This document shows positions 8,050 through 14,539 of a stretch of 23,069 bases of DNA, piece after piece (within the stretch, counting starts at the first letter, position 1; the number at the start of each line of letters is the position of its first letter). The DNA comes from a virus. Both the position numbers and the translations under genes were made by a program. The stretch is from positions 1-23,069 of the IMG/VR virus record IMGVR_UViG_3300010391_000141; one strand, 5' to 3'. Below the pieces are notes generated by a model. It did not search any database. It was not told the DNA's origin and was given only the letters and a program-made list of their open reading frames with translations.

Positions 8050-8462
8050 CGCTTCAACTCCTGAATGTCGGTTTTCATTTCGTCAATTTTCAGCGCCAGC
8101 GCCCGCAACGCCACGCCCGTGTCTCGCTGCTCCGTCAGGCCGTTCTCCACCGAGCCCGCCAGCTTCCCCATGCTCCGCGCAATATCGCGTTGCGATTCGA
8201 TCCAGGGCGGCGCCCATTTGTTCATCAGCCAGACGCCGACGAAAATAATTAAGACCCCCGGCCCCCAGCCGACCAGCGGCGCGAGCACGTCGCGGTATTG
8301 CTCCAATGCCCCGGAGCGCGCCAACTCCACCAGCAACACGATCAGCGAGGTCCCCACCAAGGCGCCCGCCGCGGGCGCCATGCTCTTTCGCAGGCTGCCA
8401 TTCTTCGCAACCTTTCCATTGCTGTCATCCCGAGCGGAGGGAGGGCCCTGCTGTTCGCTCAT
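8046..8462 (-). CDS. two-TM protein with C-terminal coiled coil (holin or Mu gp25/DUF2730-like)
   Basis: 138 residues; the ATG overlaps the endolysin stop (ATGA, 8459-8462). Two hydrophobic segments are visible, GALVGTSLIVLLVELA (about 33-48) and GPGVLIIFVGVWLM (about 68-81), then a charged helical tail (LKIDEMKTDIQELKR). Placement directly after an amidase endolysin suggests a role in lysis as a holin or pinholin; the coiled-coil tail also fits the DUF2730-type proteins found before the terminase in Mu. Residues 4-15 (QQGPPSARDDSN) are encoded by a host-type repeat, so the N-terminus is probably dispensable. The two roles cannot be separated from sequence alone. Confidence 0.7.
   Translation of the reverse strand: MSEQQGPPSARDDSNGKVAKNGSLRKSMAPAAGALVGTSLIVLLVELARSGALEQYRDVLAPLVGWGPGVLIIFVGVWLMNKWAPPWIESQRDIARSMGKLAGSVENGLTEQRDTGVALRALALKIDEMKTDIQELKR
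8423..8455. repeat. host-type dispersed repeat in the 5' end of the two-TM gene
   Basis: TGTCATCCCGAGCGGAGGG followed by AGGGCCCTGCTG. It covers codons about 3-14 of the gene and is read as GPPSARDDS. Confidence 0.7.
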
Positions 8463-9124
8463 GTCTTCGCCCCCCAGGGTCTTTCCGCCAGAACTGCCTT
8501 CACGGCCGTCGCCACGGCGTGCATCGCTTTTTTCTGCCAGGCGGGATCGCTTAGTAAGGCGTAATCCTCGTCGTGGTCAATGAATCCCATCTCCAACAGC
8601 ACGCTGGGCTTGTACCGCAATACGTACAGCCCGTTCCGCCAGACGACTCCTTCGCCGTGCAGCGCGATCAGTGGCTTCATGCAGTCCCGAATGGCTTCGG
8701 CAAAGAAACCGGATTGCTCGTTGGAGTAGAGGATTTCGAAGCCGCGCGCCTCGCCTTTGGAGTCTTCCGGGGCGGCATTGATATGGAGCGAAATCAGTAG
8801 CGCCGCTTCGGAATTGCGCGCGATTTTTGCGCGGTCTCTGAGCGAGACCGACTCGATATTGTCCCGGCGCGTCCAGAGGAGCTCTCGCCGGCTGTTGCCG
8901 CTGCGCAGCGCGGCGTCCAGCTTCTCGGCAAACGCCAACGCCAGGTCGCACTCCCGCGCCAGCGGCACGCTCTTGTCGTTTTTCAAAAGAACGCAGCCGG
9001 GATCGAGCACGCCTGGGGACCGGTTGCCCCGGCCATGCCCCGGATCAATCACGATTTTGAAAGGAGGGGTCCCCGCCGGCTGGGTCGAAGGATCAGGTTG
9101 GCGGACCGGCGGGGAATTGTTCAT
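8459..9124 (-). CDS. N-acetylmuramoyl-L-alanine amidase (Amidase_3), phage endolysin
   Basis: 221 residues. The zinc-amidase motifs are complete: IDPGHG with H30, SLHINA with H114, and LLEMGFIDH with the catalytic E178; E58 in LARECDLA is the likely third zinc ligand. It cleaves the lactyl-peptide bond of peptidoglycan at lysis. No signal peptide is seen; the first 20 residues are Pro-rich and polar, so export would depend on a holin, probably the overlapping next gene. A near-consensus promoter at 9136-9164 lies just upstream, with almost no leader before the ATG. This matches the location of Mu Plys ahead of the lysis gene. Confidence 0.93.
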   Translation of the reverse strand: MNNSPPVRQPDPSTQPAGTPPFKIVIDPGHGRGNRSPGVLDPGCVLLKNDKSVPLARECDLALAFAEKLDAALRSGNSRRELLWTRRDNIESVSLRDRAKIARNSEAALLISLHINAAPEDSKGEARGFEILYSNEQSGFFAEAIRDCMKPLIALHGEGVVWRNGLYVLRYKPSVLLEMGFIDHDEDYALLSDPAWQKKAMHAVATAVKAVLAERPWGAKT

Positions 9125-9135
9125 CAGCGCGGCGC

Positions 9136-9164
9136 ATAATCGCCAACGTTCCCCGCTTTGTCAA
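9136..9164 (-). promoter_or_regulatory. putative late/lysis promoter TTGACA-17-GATTAT
   Basis: On the minus strand TTGACA (9164-9159), exactly 17 bases, then GATTAT (9141-9136). The predicted start is near 9129, only about 5 bases before the endolysin ATG, and no ribosome-binding site is seen. It is the first sizeable gap after the coupled early/middle operon, as expected for a late promoter. Confidence 0.5.
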
Positions 9165-9178
9165 GTAATTTACGCAAT

Positions 9179-9418
9179 TTACGCATCCTCGCCGTTCGGT
9201 ATGAGATAACTGGCAGCGTCCTCATGAATCCAGATCGGGTTCCCCGCCCCGCCAGGCTGATCCCAATGATCGCGTCGTATTTGCCCACGCTCGATTCGGG
9301 AATAAAGGGTGCTTTGCGGGATTTTCAAGCGGCGAGCAAAGGCTGGCAGGCGCTGCCACGGCCCGCGCCAGAGCGCCTCTTCGTGTTTGCTCACTGCGCC
9401 CATTTTACACCGTTTCAC
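9179..9418 (-). CDS. small MerR/excisionase-type HTH protein in the Mor/C position
   Basis: 79 residues from a GTG overlapping the upstream stop (GTGA, 9415-9418); an internal ATG is six codons in. RLPAFARRLKIPQSTLYSRI (residues 23-42) is a clear helix-turn-helix, followed by ERGQI and a short wing ending DAASYLIP, as in excisionase/MerR-like DNA-binding domains. It is the last gene before the putative lysis promoter, immediately after the GemA-like gene. Mu places its middle and late activators (Mor, C) in this interval, so this protein is a candidate late regulator. It is not visibly homologous to Mor or C; the role is inferred from position. Confidence 0.75.
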   Translation of the reverse strand: MKRCKMGAVSKHEEALWRGPWQRLPAFARRLKIPQSTLYSRIERGQIRRDHWDQPGGAGNPIWIHEDAASYLIPNGEDA

Positions 9419-9957
9419 GCCGCCGACTCCGGCCGCCAGGTTTCGAGCAGCCGCTTCAGTTTCGCCCGCGCCCCCTTCAGCTCCCCGGCACTAACGGGTC
9501 CTGAGCTTGCCGAAGGGCGCCGCTGCTTCGCTTCCTCCCGCGCGGCAATGGCAAACAGCATTTCGATCAAGCGCCAGGCCTGCGCGTGGCTCAGGAATTT
9601 CGGGTTCGATTCGTGGAACTTGGCGCGTAAGAACCCTTCCAGGCGCGCCGGGTTTCCCGCCCAACCCAGGAAATGTTCGAGCTGCCAAATCTTCCATAGC
9701 TGCCTGTCCGTGATCCCGCTCGTGTTCGGAAACCGCTTTAGCTTCTGACTCCTGACTCCCGACTCCTGACTCCTTTGCAGTTCCCTGATGCACTTCTCCA
9801 GCTCCTCCTCGCTCAAATCGTTCGCCGAATCCACCAGGCGCCCCACCCGCTGCGCCAGCCAACGCAGCCGCTCATACTTCTTTTCTTTGGCGTCCGTCAG
9901 CGGACAAACTTCTCCCCACAGCGCGAGAAGTCTTACGACTCTTTTCCGCTCCGGCAT
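9415..9957 (-). CDS. GemA / Mu gp16-like protein (DUF1018)
   Basis: 180 residues. The two conserved parts of DUF1018 are visible: LTDAKEKKYERLRWLAQRVG with DLSEEELEKCIREL (residues 20-60), and GITDRQLWKIWQLEHFLGWA (81-100) followed by LSHAQAWRLIEMLF. In Mu, GemA influences host gene expression and DNA supercoiling. The linker between the halves, SQESGVRSQ (63-71), is translated from a TGACTCC run, and RRPSASSGPVS (147-156) from a host-type repeat, so repeats were accepted in loops on both sides of the second half. The start is 3 bases after the ThyX stop; the stop overlaps the HTH gene. Confidence 0.75.
   Translation of the reverse strand: MPERKRVVRLLALWGEVCPLTDAKEKKYERLRWLAQRVGRLVDSANDLSEEELEKCIRELQRSQESGVRSQKLKRFPNTSGITDRQLWKIWQLEHFLGWAGNPARLEGFLRAKFHESNPKFLSHAQAWRLIEMLFAIAAREEAKQRRPSASSGPVSAGELKGARAKLKRLLETWRPESAA
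9491..9520. repeat. host-type dispersed repeat in the GemA-like gene
   Basis: CTAACGGGTCCTGAGCTTG then CCGAAGGGCGC, matching the TCCTGAGCTTGTCGAAGG words. Read in frame as RPSASSGPVS. Confidence 0.65.
9743..9774. repeat. TGACTCC-type run in the GemA-like gene
   Basis: About 4.5 units of the 7-mer CTGACTC with one variant (CCGACTC). Translated on the minus strand as RSQESGVRSQ. Confidence 0.75.
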
Positions 9958-9960
9958 TGG

Positions 9961-10614
9961 CTATCTCATCTGCTTCATGTTCTCGGACTGCTTCCGGTTC
10001 GGGACAATGTCCTCGTAGAGGACCGGGATCTTCTCCTGAAATTCGGCCAGCAGCGGAATCGTGACTTCGCGCATCTGCGGGTGCGCTTCGGCGCAGGTCC
10101 GCATCAGAAAGAAGTGCCTCCACTGCCGCAGGTCGTAAGTAATCCAGAGTTTGGAGGCTAGCGCATTGGGAAACACCGAGCGCGCGATCTGCGGCGGGAC
10201 GCGCTCATGGATCATTCGTCTGTATGTTTCCTCGCAACCGCCGATCGCTTGCAGCCACCACTCTTTTTCAAACGCGCTTAGCTCGGGCATGATAAAGCTC
10301 GGCGGCATTTTCTTCTCGTAGTTCACGAACCGGGTGGACTCCTGGGTGTACGCCCCGATGCGGTGCCGCACCCACTCATGCGTGATCCCGCGATCCACCA
10401 CGGCCTCCACCGTAACGACGCGATGCTCGATCACCGAGAAGTCGCCGTGCTCCATCACCACGAAGCGGATGAACCGCTCCCAGGAATTGTCTTTCTGCGC
10501 CTCCTCGGAACGGTGCGAGATCCGCGCCGCGCGCTCGCAGAACTTCAACAACTCGACCCCGGCAGCCAGATCAGGCACGTCAATGATTTTTGCGTATGGC
10601 TTTACGATCTGCAA
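9961..10614 (-). CDS. thyX: flavin-dependent thymidylate synthase ThyX
   Basis: 217 residues, the usual ThyX length. The signature RHRX7S is exact: RHR at 83-85 and S93 (RHRIGAYTQES). HGDFSVIEH near 56-64 and the dUMP/FAD-binding region NALASKLW with LRQWRHFFLMR follow in the expected order. It makes dTMP from dUMP using methylenetetrahydrofolate and FADH2, and probably raises the dTTP supply for phage replication. The start overlaps DUF3310 by 35 bp, a gene often found beside nucleotide-metabolism genes in phages. Either a phage-borne copy or captured from the host; the sequence shows no repeat insertions. Confidence 0.95.
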   Translation of the reverse strand: MQIVKPYAKIIDVPDLAAGVELLKFCERAARISHRSEEAQKDNSWERFIRFVVMEHGDFSVIEHRVVTVEAVVDRGITHEWVRHRIGAYTQESTRFVNYEKKMPPSFIMPELSAFEKEWWLQAIGGCEETYRRMIHERVPPQIARSVFPNALASKLWITYDLRQWRHFFLMRTCAEAHPQMREVTIPLLAEFQEKIPVLYEDIVPNRKQSENMKQMR

Positions 10615-10819
10615 TTCTTTTCTCCTCCACTCCGATCAGCCGGCCCAAATACCACGCGGCCTTTTTCAGGTCCTCCAACTCGCTGCCTTTGTGCCCGGCC
10701 CTGGCGACATACTTGACGACGTTTCCGGCATGGAAGCCGAGGTCCCACGCTTCGATGGCGTCAATGACTTCAATCCCTCCGACGTTGTAGTGCGCCGGAT
10801 GATTTACTTTCTCAGCCAT
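10580..10819 (-). CDS. DUF3310 small phage protein
   Basis: 79 residues starting MAEKVNHPAHYNVGGIEVID, the hallmark of DUF3310 (NHPxHY...GGIExID), followed by LGFHAGNVVKYVARAGHKG and DLKKAAWYLGRLI. This family is widespread in phages and is often annotated as a nucleotide kinase-like protein, although the biochemical basis is thin. The ATG overlaps the upstream stop (TAATG); the 3' end overlaps thyX by 35 bp. Its context supports a role in DNA precursor supply or its regulation. Confidence 0.9.
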   Translation of the reverse strand: MAEKVNHPAHYNVGGIEVIDAIEAWDLGFHAGNVVKYVARAGHKGSELEDLKKAAWYLGRLIGVEEKRIADRKAIRKNH

Positions 10820-11082
10820 TACGCCTTCTTTCGCCCGTTGGCGGCCAGGAGCAAAGGTTGCTTCGGCTGCCGCTGGTCTTCTATGCTGCCCATGAACGAG
10901 CTCGCCGGCATGCCGGTCGCGTTGATGAAGGCCACCTCGACTTTGGCTGAGTTTATAATGGCCTGCGCCGCGTTCACGATCGCTTTCGCGCGGTCAATGT
11001 CCATCGGCTTGTCCGGGTCCTTCAGCGACTCGATGATCTCGAATAGATGATCCCGAAGGTCCGTCATTTTGTTCTTTGCCAT
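10819..11082 (-). CDS. conserved small phage protein of unknown function
   Basis: 87 residues with the pattern LFEIIESLKDPDKPMDIDRAKAI (residues 14-36) and IINSAKVEVAFINATG. I know this pattern from many tailed-phage early regions, where it has no assigned role. The ATG at 11082 has GGAGG six bases upstream, so the start is secure even though it lies 89 bp inside the HNH gene. The last part (KQPLLLAANGRKKA) is basic. The protein is mostly helical and soluble. Confidence 0.8.
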   Translation of the reverse strand: MAKNKMTDLRDHLFEIIESLKDPDKPMDIDRAKAIVNAAQAIINSAKVEVAFINATGMPASSFMGSIEDQRQPKQPLLLAANGRKKA

Positions 11083-11920
11083 GCCGTTCCTCCATCCTGC
11101 GAATTCGCCGTTTCAGCGCGCCGGCGAGTTGGATCGTGTGCTCCAGCTCCGGCGGATAATTGTGGATCGTGGTCCGCGCCATGTGCTCCGCCCCGCTCAG
11201 CAGCTCCAGGTTCTCCAGGGCGCAGTTCGCGTGGTCGCGGTCCTTCCACCAGATACGATGACTTTTGGGAATCGGGCCGTGCGCCGCTTCCCATACGCGC
11301 CGATGAATGAATTCCCAGGCCTTGTCGCTCCCGCCATTGCCATTGCGAACGGCAGAGACTTTGATTCGCAGGTAGCCGTCGCCGTCCCCCTTCACCGTTC
11401 CCACCGGGAGACAATTGCGCGAGCGCTGGCCCTTTTTGAATTGCGTCTCGGCCATGCGTCCGGGCGCGTATCCCGGCCGCCGCAATCCTTTGTTCGCCGG
11501 AACGTGGCCTTTCCCGAAGCGGTGGGCCCCGCCCAGGTTGTCGCCGCGCCGCAGGCGGCAGGCCGCCGAGCTGGCGAGATAGGCCGCGCTCTTGTGCAGG
11601 CCCAGCCTCTGCGCCATTCCGTAGGCGCCCGCGAGCGGGTGTCCCAGCAGTTTCGCGACCTGCGCGGTTGCTTTGTGCGGATAGAGAGAACGGAGCTTCG
11701 ACAACTGTGCTTCCGTCCAGGCCTTGCCGTTTGTCGGCCGCTGCGCGGCTCGCATTCTGCGACGACACTCCGCGCTTTTCCTCACGCCCAGCAGGGCAGC
11801 TTGATGATATACGCTCGCCACGGGGTGCCCCAGAAGTTTCGCGATTTCCCCAGTCGGCGCGTTGGCATAGATGCGCCGCAGTTTTCTTAGTTCGGCGGGC
11901 AGCCAGCCGCGGCCGTTCAT
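10994..11920 (-). CDS. HNH endonuclease with two N-terminal HTH repeats
   Basis: 308 residues from an ATG in a TGATG overlap with the upstream stop. Two tandem HTH-like repeats open the protein: ANAPTGEIAKLLGHPVASVY and HKATAQVAKLLGHPLAGAYG (about 20-40 and 82-102). A basic linker with GKGHVPANKGLRRPGYAPG and AETQFKKGQ is typical of phage HNH nucleases. The nuclease core follows: WEFIHRRVWEAAHGPIP, then WWKDRDHANCALENLELL with the conserved Asn. The last metal/His position of the classic motif is replaced by Lys/Asp, as often seen in this subgroup. The last ~30 residues overlap the next gene. Could be a homing-type or packaging-associated nuclease; target unknown. Confidence 0.88.
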   Translation of the reverse strand: MNGRGWLPAELRKLRRIYANAPTGEIAKLLGHPVASVYHQAALLGVRKSAECRRRMRAAQRPTNGKAWTEAQLSKLRSLYPHKATAQVAKLLGHPLAGAYGMAQRLGLHKSAAYLASSAACRLRRGDNLGGAHRFGKGHVPANKGLRRPGYAPGRMAETQFKKGQRSRNCLPVGTVKGDGDGYLRIKVSAVRNGNGGSDKAWEFIHRRVWEAAHGPIPKSHRIWWKDRDHANCALENLELLSGAEHMARTTIHNYPPELEHTIQLAGALKRRIRRMEERHGKEQNDGPSGSSIRDHRVAEGPGQADGH

Positions 11921-12156
11921 CAACCACGCTCCTTCGGCGGTTTCTTCCAGGCCATGATGTCGGCGAGCTCCTTCATCCGGTAGGGATCGTCCGCGACGTT
12001 ATAAGCAATCATCGTTTCTAGATCGTGGGAGGCGGAGCGCAGCGTCGGCAGGGGGTTACCGTTGGCGCCTTGGTTCCAGGCAACCTCTTGGATGCCCTGA
12101 CGCACCGCCCGCCGAATGAATGAATCCACGCGCTCGCGCTTGCTATTTCCGTTCAT
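11920..12156 (-). CDS. small hypothetical phage protein
   Basis: 78 residues starting MNGNSKRERVDSFIRRAVRQG. The ATG overlaps the upstream stop (ATGA, 12153-12156), and its own stop overlaps the HNH start (TGATG), so it is embedded in the coupled operon. The sequence is largely helical (LETMIAYNVADDPYRMKELADIM) and ends in a basic KKPPKERG. I do not recognise the family. Confidence 0.7.
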   Translation of the reverse strand: MNGNSKRERVDSFIRRAVRQGIQEVAWNQGANGNPLPTLRSASHDLETMIAYNVADDPYRMKELADIMAWKKPPKERG

Positions 12157-12581
12157 TTGCAGACCTCCAAGGGCAGCTGGCCCAGCATTTCCTTGAAACG
12201 CTTGTCGTCGCCCCAGATCGCGCGGACCGTCAGCGCCATCTTCACGAATTGGCGGAAGTAAGGCCGCGCGGCGGCGTCCCGGTCGTGGATGGATTCGGCG
12301 ATGAAATATCCCACCGGCAGGCCGCGCTTGCCGCGCGCCGAGCCCACCGGAATCTTGTGCCGCACGCGCAAACCCTCCACCGCCCGCTTCACCATCCGCT
12401 CGCTCATTCCGGTGCGCAGATGGATGGATTTCAGCGGCAGAGCGTTTTCGCGTCCGTGGTAGAACAGCCCCAGCTCGCTGAACACCGCCCACTCCGCCGC
12501 GGTCGGAGGCACGTTGGAGCCGGGGATGGCGCGCTCCGCGCCCGGTGAGTAGTGAGTGGTGAGTGGTGAGTGGCCGCTCAT
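12153..12581 (-). CDS. winged-helix-like regulatory or replication protein
   Basis: 142 residues from the ATG at 12581, which has AGAAGG nearby; an upstream-extended frame runs through a hairpin repeat and is rejected. Residues about 2-14 (SGHSPLTTHYSP) come from the GAGTGGT run at 12544-12573, so the native protein probably begins later, near VPPTAAEWAVFSELGLF. It then shows an HTH pattern, LPLKSIHLRTGMSERMVKRA, and a wing-like basic segment (VGSARGKRGLPVGYF), ending in a helical region with a C-terminal Cys. The layout resembles winged-helix replication or regulatory proteins. Target unknown. Confidence 0.68.
   Translation of the reverse strand: MSGHSPLTTHYSPGAERAIPGSNVPPTAAEWAVFSELGLFYHGRENALPLKSIHLRTGMSERMVKRAVEGLRVRHKIPVGSARGKRGLPVGYFIAESIHDRDAAARPYFRQFVKMALTVRAIWGDDKRFKEMLGQLPLEVCK
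12544..12573. repeat. GAGTGGT 7-bp run at the 5' end of the winged-helix gene
   Basis: GGTGAGTAGTGAGTGG followed by TGAGTGGTGAGTGG, about four 7-bp units. It encodes HSPLTTHYSP just after the start codon. Confidence 0.75.
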
Positions 12582-12591
12582 TTCGCCTTCT

Positions 12592-12861
12592 TTAGCCCCG
12601 GCGCGCCGCAGCGCGGGCGTGCCGGAATTGTGGATTCGTTGGTTTACCCAAGATGGCGGAAAGCTCCTCAATCACCGCCGCCACGGTCTCCCCGCGCACA
12701 TGCCACGTCGCGCGATATTGCCGCTGGCCGTTGTAGGTGGTGTAGACCACGACGGTAACGCCGCAGGTGGGCACTTCCGTGGCGCGTTTGTGCTCTCGCG
12801 CTTCCGGCGTCCAGCCGAATTCCTTCATCTCCCCGCGCTGGAATCCATTCAGCATCACCAT
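12592..12861 (-). CDS. small hypothetical phage protein
   Basis: 89 residues starting MVMLNGFQRGEMKEFGW. Either ATG at 12861 or the one two codons on (12855, in a TGATG overlap with the upstream stop) could be used. The middle part CGVTVVVYTTYNGQRQYRAT with HVRGETVAAVIEELSA suggests a small alpha/beta fold. The last ~9 residues (HARAAARRG) are read from a GC-rich inverted repeat, so the C-terminus is probably extended by repeat capture. Family not recognised. Confidence 0.62.
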   Translation of the reverse strand: MVMLNGFQRGEMKEFGWTPEAREHKRATEVPTCGVTVVVYTTYNGQRQYRATWHVRGETVAAVIEELSAILGKPTNPQFRHARAAARRG

Positions 12862-13517
12862 GTCGCCGTCAACACCACAATCATCAATCCCGCACAGACG
12901 GCCGCGAGCGCAAAACCCGCCAGCAGCGTCCATACCCAGGCTTTCTTCCAATAGCGGACCTGCTGTTGCTCTTCGGCCAGGGCCTTCGCCGCGCGTTTGC
13001 ATTCGGCGCGGGCGATTTCCACCACCTGTTGCTCCGACTTCCGCAGCCACCTGGCCTCCGCGGCAAGACGGAACGCGTCCACCTGCGCCCTGGCAAGCTG
13101 GGGCGCATCATGGCGACATTGGAGCTCGATGCCGATCTTCACTCCCTGCTCGAACCCGGCCTGCAACAGCACTATCTCGGCTTCATCGAGCGTCTGGGCG
13201 CAGCCGTTGCAAACCACCATGCCCGCCATCGTGCCCTCCGGCGCCTCCGGCAGCGGCCCCAGGCGTCCGCACACCGCGCAATTGACTAGGCCATAGGCCT
13301 GGTCATCCTGAGTCCCGGCCTGCCGGGACGAATGGATCTGCTTTTCAGCTTGCTCCTTGCCCTGCTGGCTCCAGAACTCAATGTCGCGGACCAGGCCGGG
13401 ACAATATTTCTCCAGCCAGTTCAAGGAGAAGGAATGGGATTCTCCCCTCGATCCCGGCGCGCCGGGACCATCGGGACCCGAAGGGGGGTTCGGGATTTGC
13501 GCTTCGGGATCATTCAT
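12855..13517 (-). CDS. zinc ribbon protein with coiled coil and C-terminal membrane anchor
   Basis: 220 residues from the ATG at 13517, supported by CAGGAG and by ATGA overlap with the previous gene. A CxxC...CxxC zinc ribbon is formed by C80, C83, C103 and C106 (VNCAVCGRLG, VVCNGC). It is followed by a long charged helix (RKSEQQVVEIARAEC...LAEEQQQ) and one C-terminal hydrophobic span (TLLAGFALAAVCAGLMIVVL). Two segments are repeat-derived palindromes: PGAPGSRGE (18-26) and HSSRQAGTQDD (62-72). It looks like an inner-membrane tail-anchored protein facing the cytoplasm. Role unknown; it lies next to another zinc ribbon gene. Confidence 0.7.
   Translation of the reverse strand: MNDPEAQIPNPPSGPDGPGAPGSRGESHSFSLNWLEKYCPGLVRDIEFWSQQGKEQAEKQIHSSRQAGTQDDQAYGLVNCAVCGRLGPLPEAPEGTMAGMVVCNGCAQTLDEAEIVLLQAGFEQGVKIGIELQCRHDAPQLARAQVDAFRLAAEARWLRKSEQQVVEIARAECKRAAKALAEEQQQVRYWKKAWVWTLLAGFALAAVCAGLMIVVLTATW
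13303..13345. repeat. host-type repeat with central palindrome inside the zinc ribbon gene
   Basis: TCATCCTGAGTCCCGGCCTG then CCGGGACGAATGGATCTGC. It combines the TCATCCTGAG...GATCTGCTTTT repeat with the CCCGGC-CT-GCCGGG palindrome at 13314-13327. A second palindrome of the same family lies at 13453-13466 in the same gene. Confidence 0.72.
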
Positions 13518-13678
13518 TTTGAAAGTCTCCTGCCGCAATCCGCGCAGAATTTCTTGCCGCTTAGCGATTTGGACCCGCATTCGCAACGAGGATCATCAAA
13601 CTTGTTCAGCTTCTCTCCGCAGTCATCGCAGAACTTGTCGGAAAAGAATTTCTTGCCATGCTTCGGACAAACTTTCAT
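13514..13678 (-). CDS. 54-residue double zinc ribbon protein
   Basis: Too short for routine gene calling but well supported. Its ATG overlaps the Gam stop (ATGA, 13675-13678) and its stop overlaps the next start (ATGA, 13514-13517). The protein begins MKVCPKHGKKFFSDKFCDDC and continues CGEKL...RCECGSKSLSGKKFCADC. Two CxxH/CxxC-type knuckles repeat the same plan, G-K-K-F-(C/F)-x-D-x-C-G, so the protein is an internal duplication of about 27 residues. It probably binds two zinc ions and could bind nucleic acid or a host protein. Confidence 0.82.
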   Translation of the reverse strand: MKVCPKHGKKFFSDKFCDDCGEKLNKFDDPRCECGSKSLSGKKFCADCGRRLSK

Positions 13679-14184
13679 CGGGGCACCTCCACGCCGTCTT
13701 TCTCGACTTTGTCGAGATCGGGCTTGGCGAAGAAAACCTCACCGCGCGCGATGCGCAGCCCGCACGGCTCAAATTCGGTGTCGCGTCCAGCAGCGAGGAT
13801 GGCGTCTTTGTTGACTTCTTCTTTCTGGCGGATGAAGAAGCCCAGCCCGCGCGACTTCAATGCGATCACCGCCGTCTCCCAGCTCCAGTGGCCGGGAATC
13901 AGCGCCACCGACTCGATCCAGCGGGCTCCAATCTTTCCGAAGGTCATCTTGAAGGAGCGCTTTCCCTTGGCCAGCTCCGCGCGCGCCGACGCAAACCACT
14001 TTTCGAGCGCCTGCTCGATGGCCTGCTCGGCGCGCATCCAGGGCGCGGCTTCCGCTTCCGCTTCGGCTTTGATCTTGATGATCTTCTCGTTCATGCGGGC
14101 TTCAATCTTTTGCCGGGCAAGCTGCGCCCGGCCCAGCTCGGCCAACAGCGCGTCTGCTTGCTCGCGTGTGCCGGGAATCTTCAT
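13675..14184 (-). CDS. gam: Mu Gam-like host-nuclease inhibitor
   Basis: 169 residues from an ATG that overlaps the upstream stop (ATGA). The Mu Gam pattern is clear: an N-terminal coiled-coil helix with ARQKIEARMNEKIIKIKAEA (near 22-41), then IEQALEKWFASARAEL, and SFKMTFGKIGARW, followed by a WETAVIALKSRG stretch. Gam proteins bind double-stranded DNA ends like Ku and protect phage DNA from RecBCD/AddAB-type nucleases. In Mu, gam is also in the semi-essential early region after A and B, as here. The conserved GxxxxR core is intact. Confidence 0.88.
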   Translation of the reverse strand: MKIPGTREQADALLAELGRAQLARQKIEARMNEKIIKIKAEAEAEAAPWMRAEQAIEQALEKWFASARAELAKGKRSFKMTFGKIGARWIESVALIPGHWSWETAVIALKSRGLGFFIRQKEEVNKDAILAAGRDTEFEPCGLRIARGEVFFAKPDLDKVEKDGVEVPR

Positions 14185-14420
14185 GGCTCCACTCCTTCGC
14201 GGATCTTCGCAAAATAGTCGTTCAGCTCCGCGGCAGCGCAGGTATGGCCGCACAGCGCGAATTCATCCTCCGCCAATGGCGGCTCGAAGGGCCGCAAGGA
14301 AAGCACACGGGAGAAGCCCGCCGCCGGACCGATCCGCACAATCCACCAGCGGTTGCCTTCCTTTTTGAGCTCTCGACACTGCCGGCAGCGCCAGGTAATG
14401 ACTTCCGACTCACTGGGCAA
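14181..14420 (-). CDS. small Cys-rich protein, probable TTG start
   Basis: 79 residues if started at TTG 14420, which has GGAGG ten bases upstream; no ATG is available between the repeat palindrome at 14441-14454 and the conserved part. Cys residues at 12 and 15 (WRCRQCREL) and 57 and 61 (ALCGHTC) suggest a zinc ribbon split by a basic/aromatic segment (EGNRWWIVRIGP). The C-terminal LNDYFAKI helix ends at the Gam overlap. Function unknown; it may bind DNA or RNA. Confidence 0.6.
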   Translation of the reverse strand: MPSESEVITWRCRQCRELKKEGNRWWIVRIGPAAGFSRVLSLRPFEPPLAEDEFALCGHTCAAAELNDYFAKIREGVEP

Positions 14421-14440
14421 TTGGTTGTTTCCTCCGCGAT

Positions 14441-14454
14441 CCCGGCCAGCCGGG
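14441..14454. repeat. CCCGGC-CA-GCCGGG palindrome
   Basis: Perfect 14-bp palindrome in the 119-bp gap 14421-14539, which otherwise shows no gene. Confidence 0.7.
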
Positions 14455-14539
14455 ACAGCGCAATATTGGCCGAAGTAGCTTCCGCTGGACGCCGGGGCAT
14501 ATTGCGTGGTTTGGGGGGCGGCCGCTGGAGAAGGAGATC

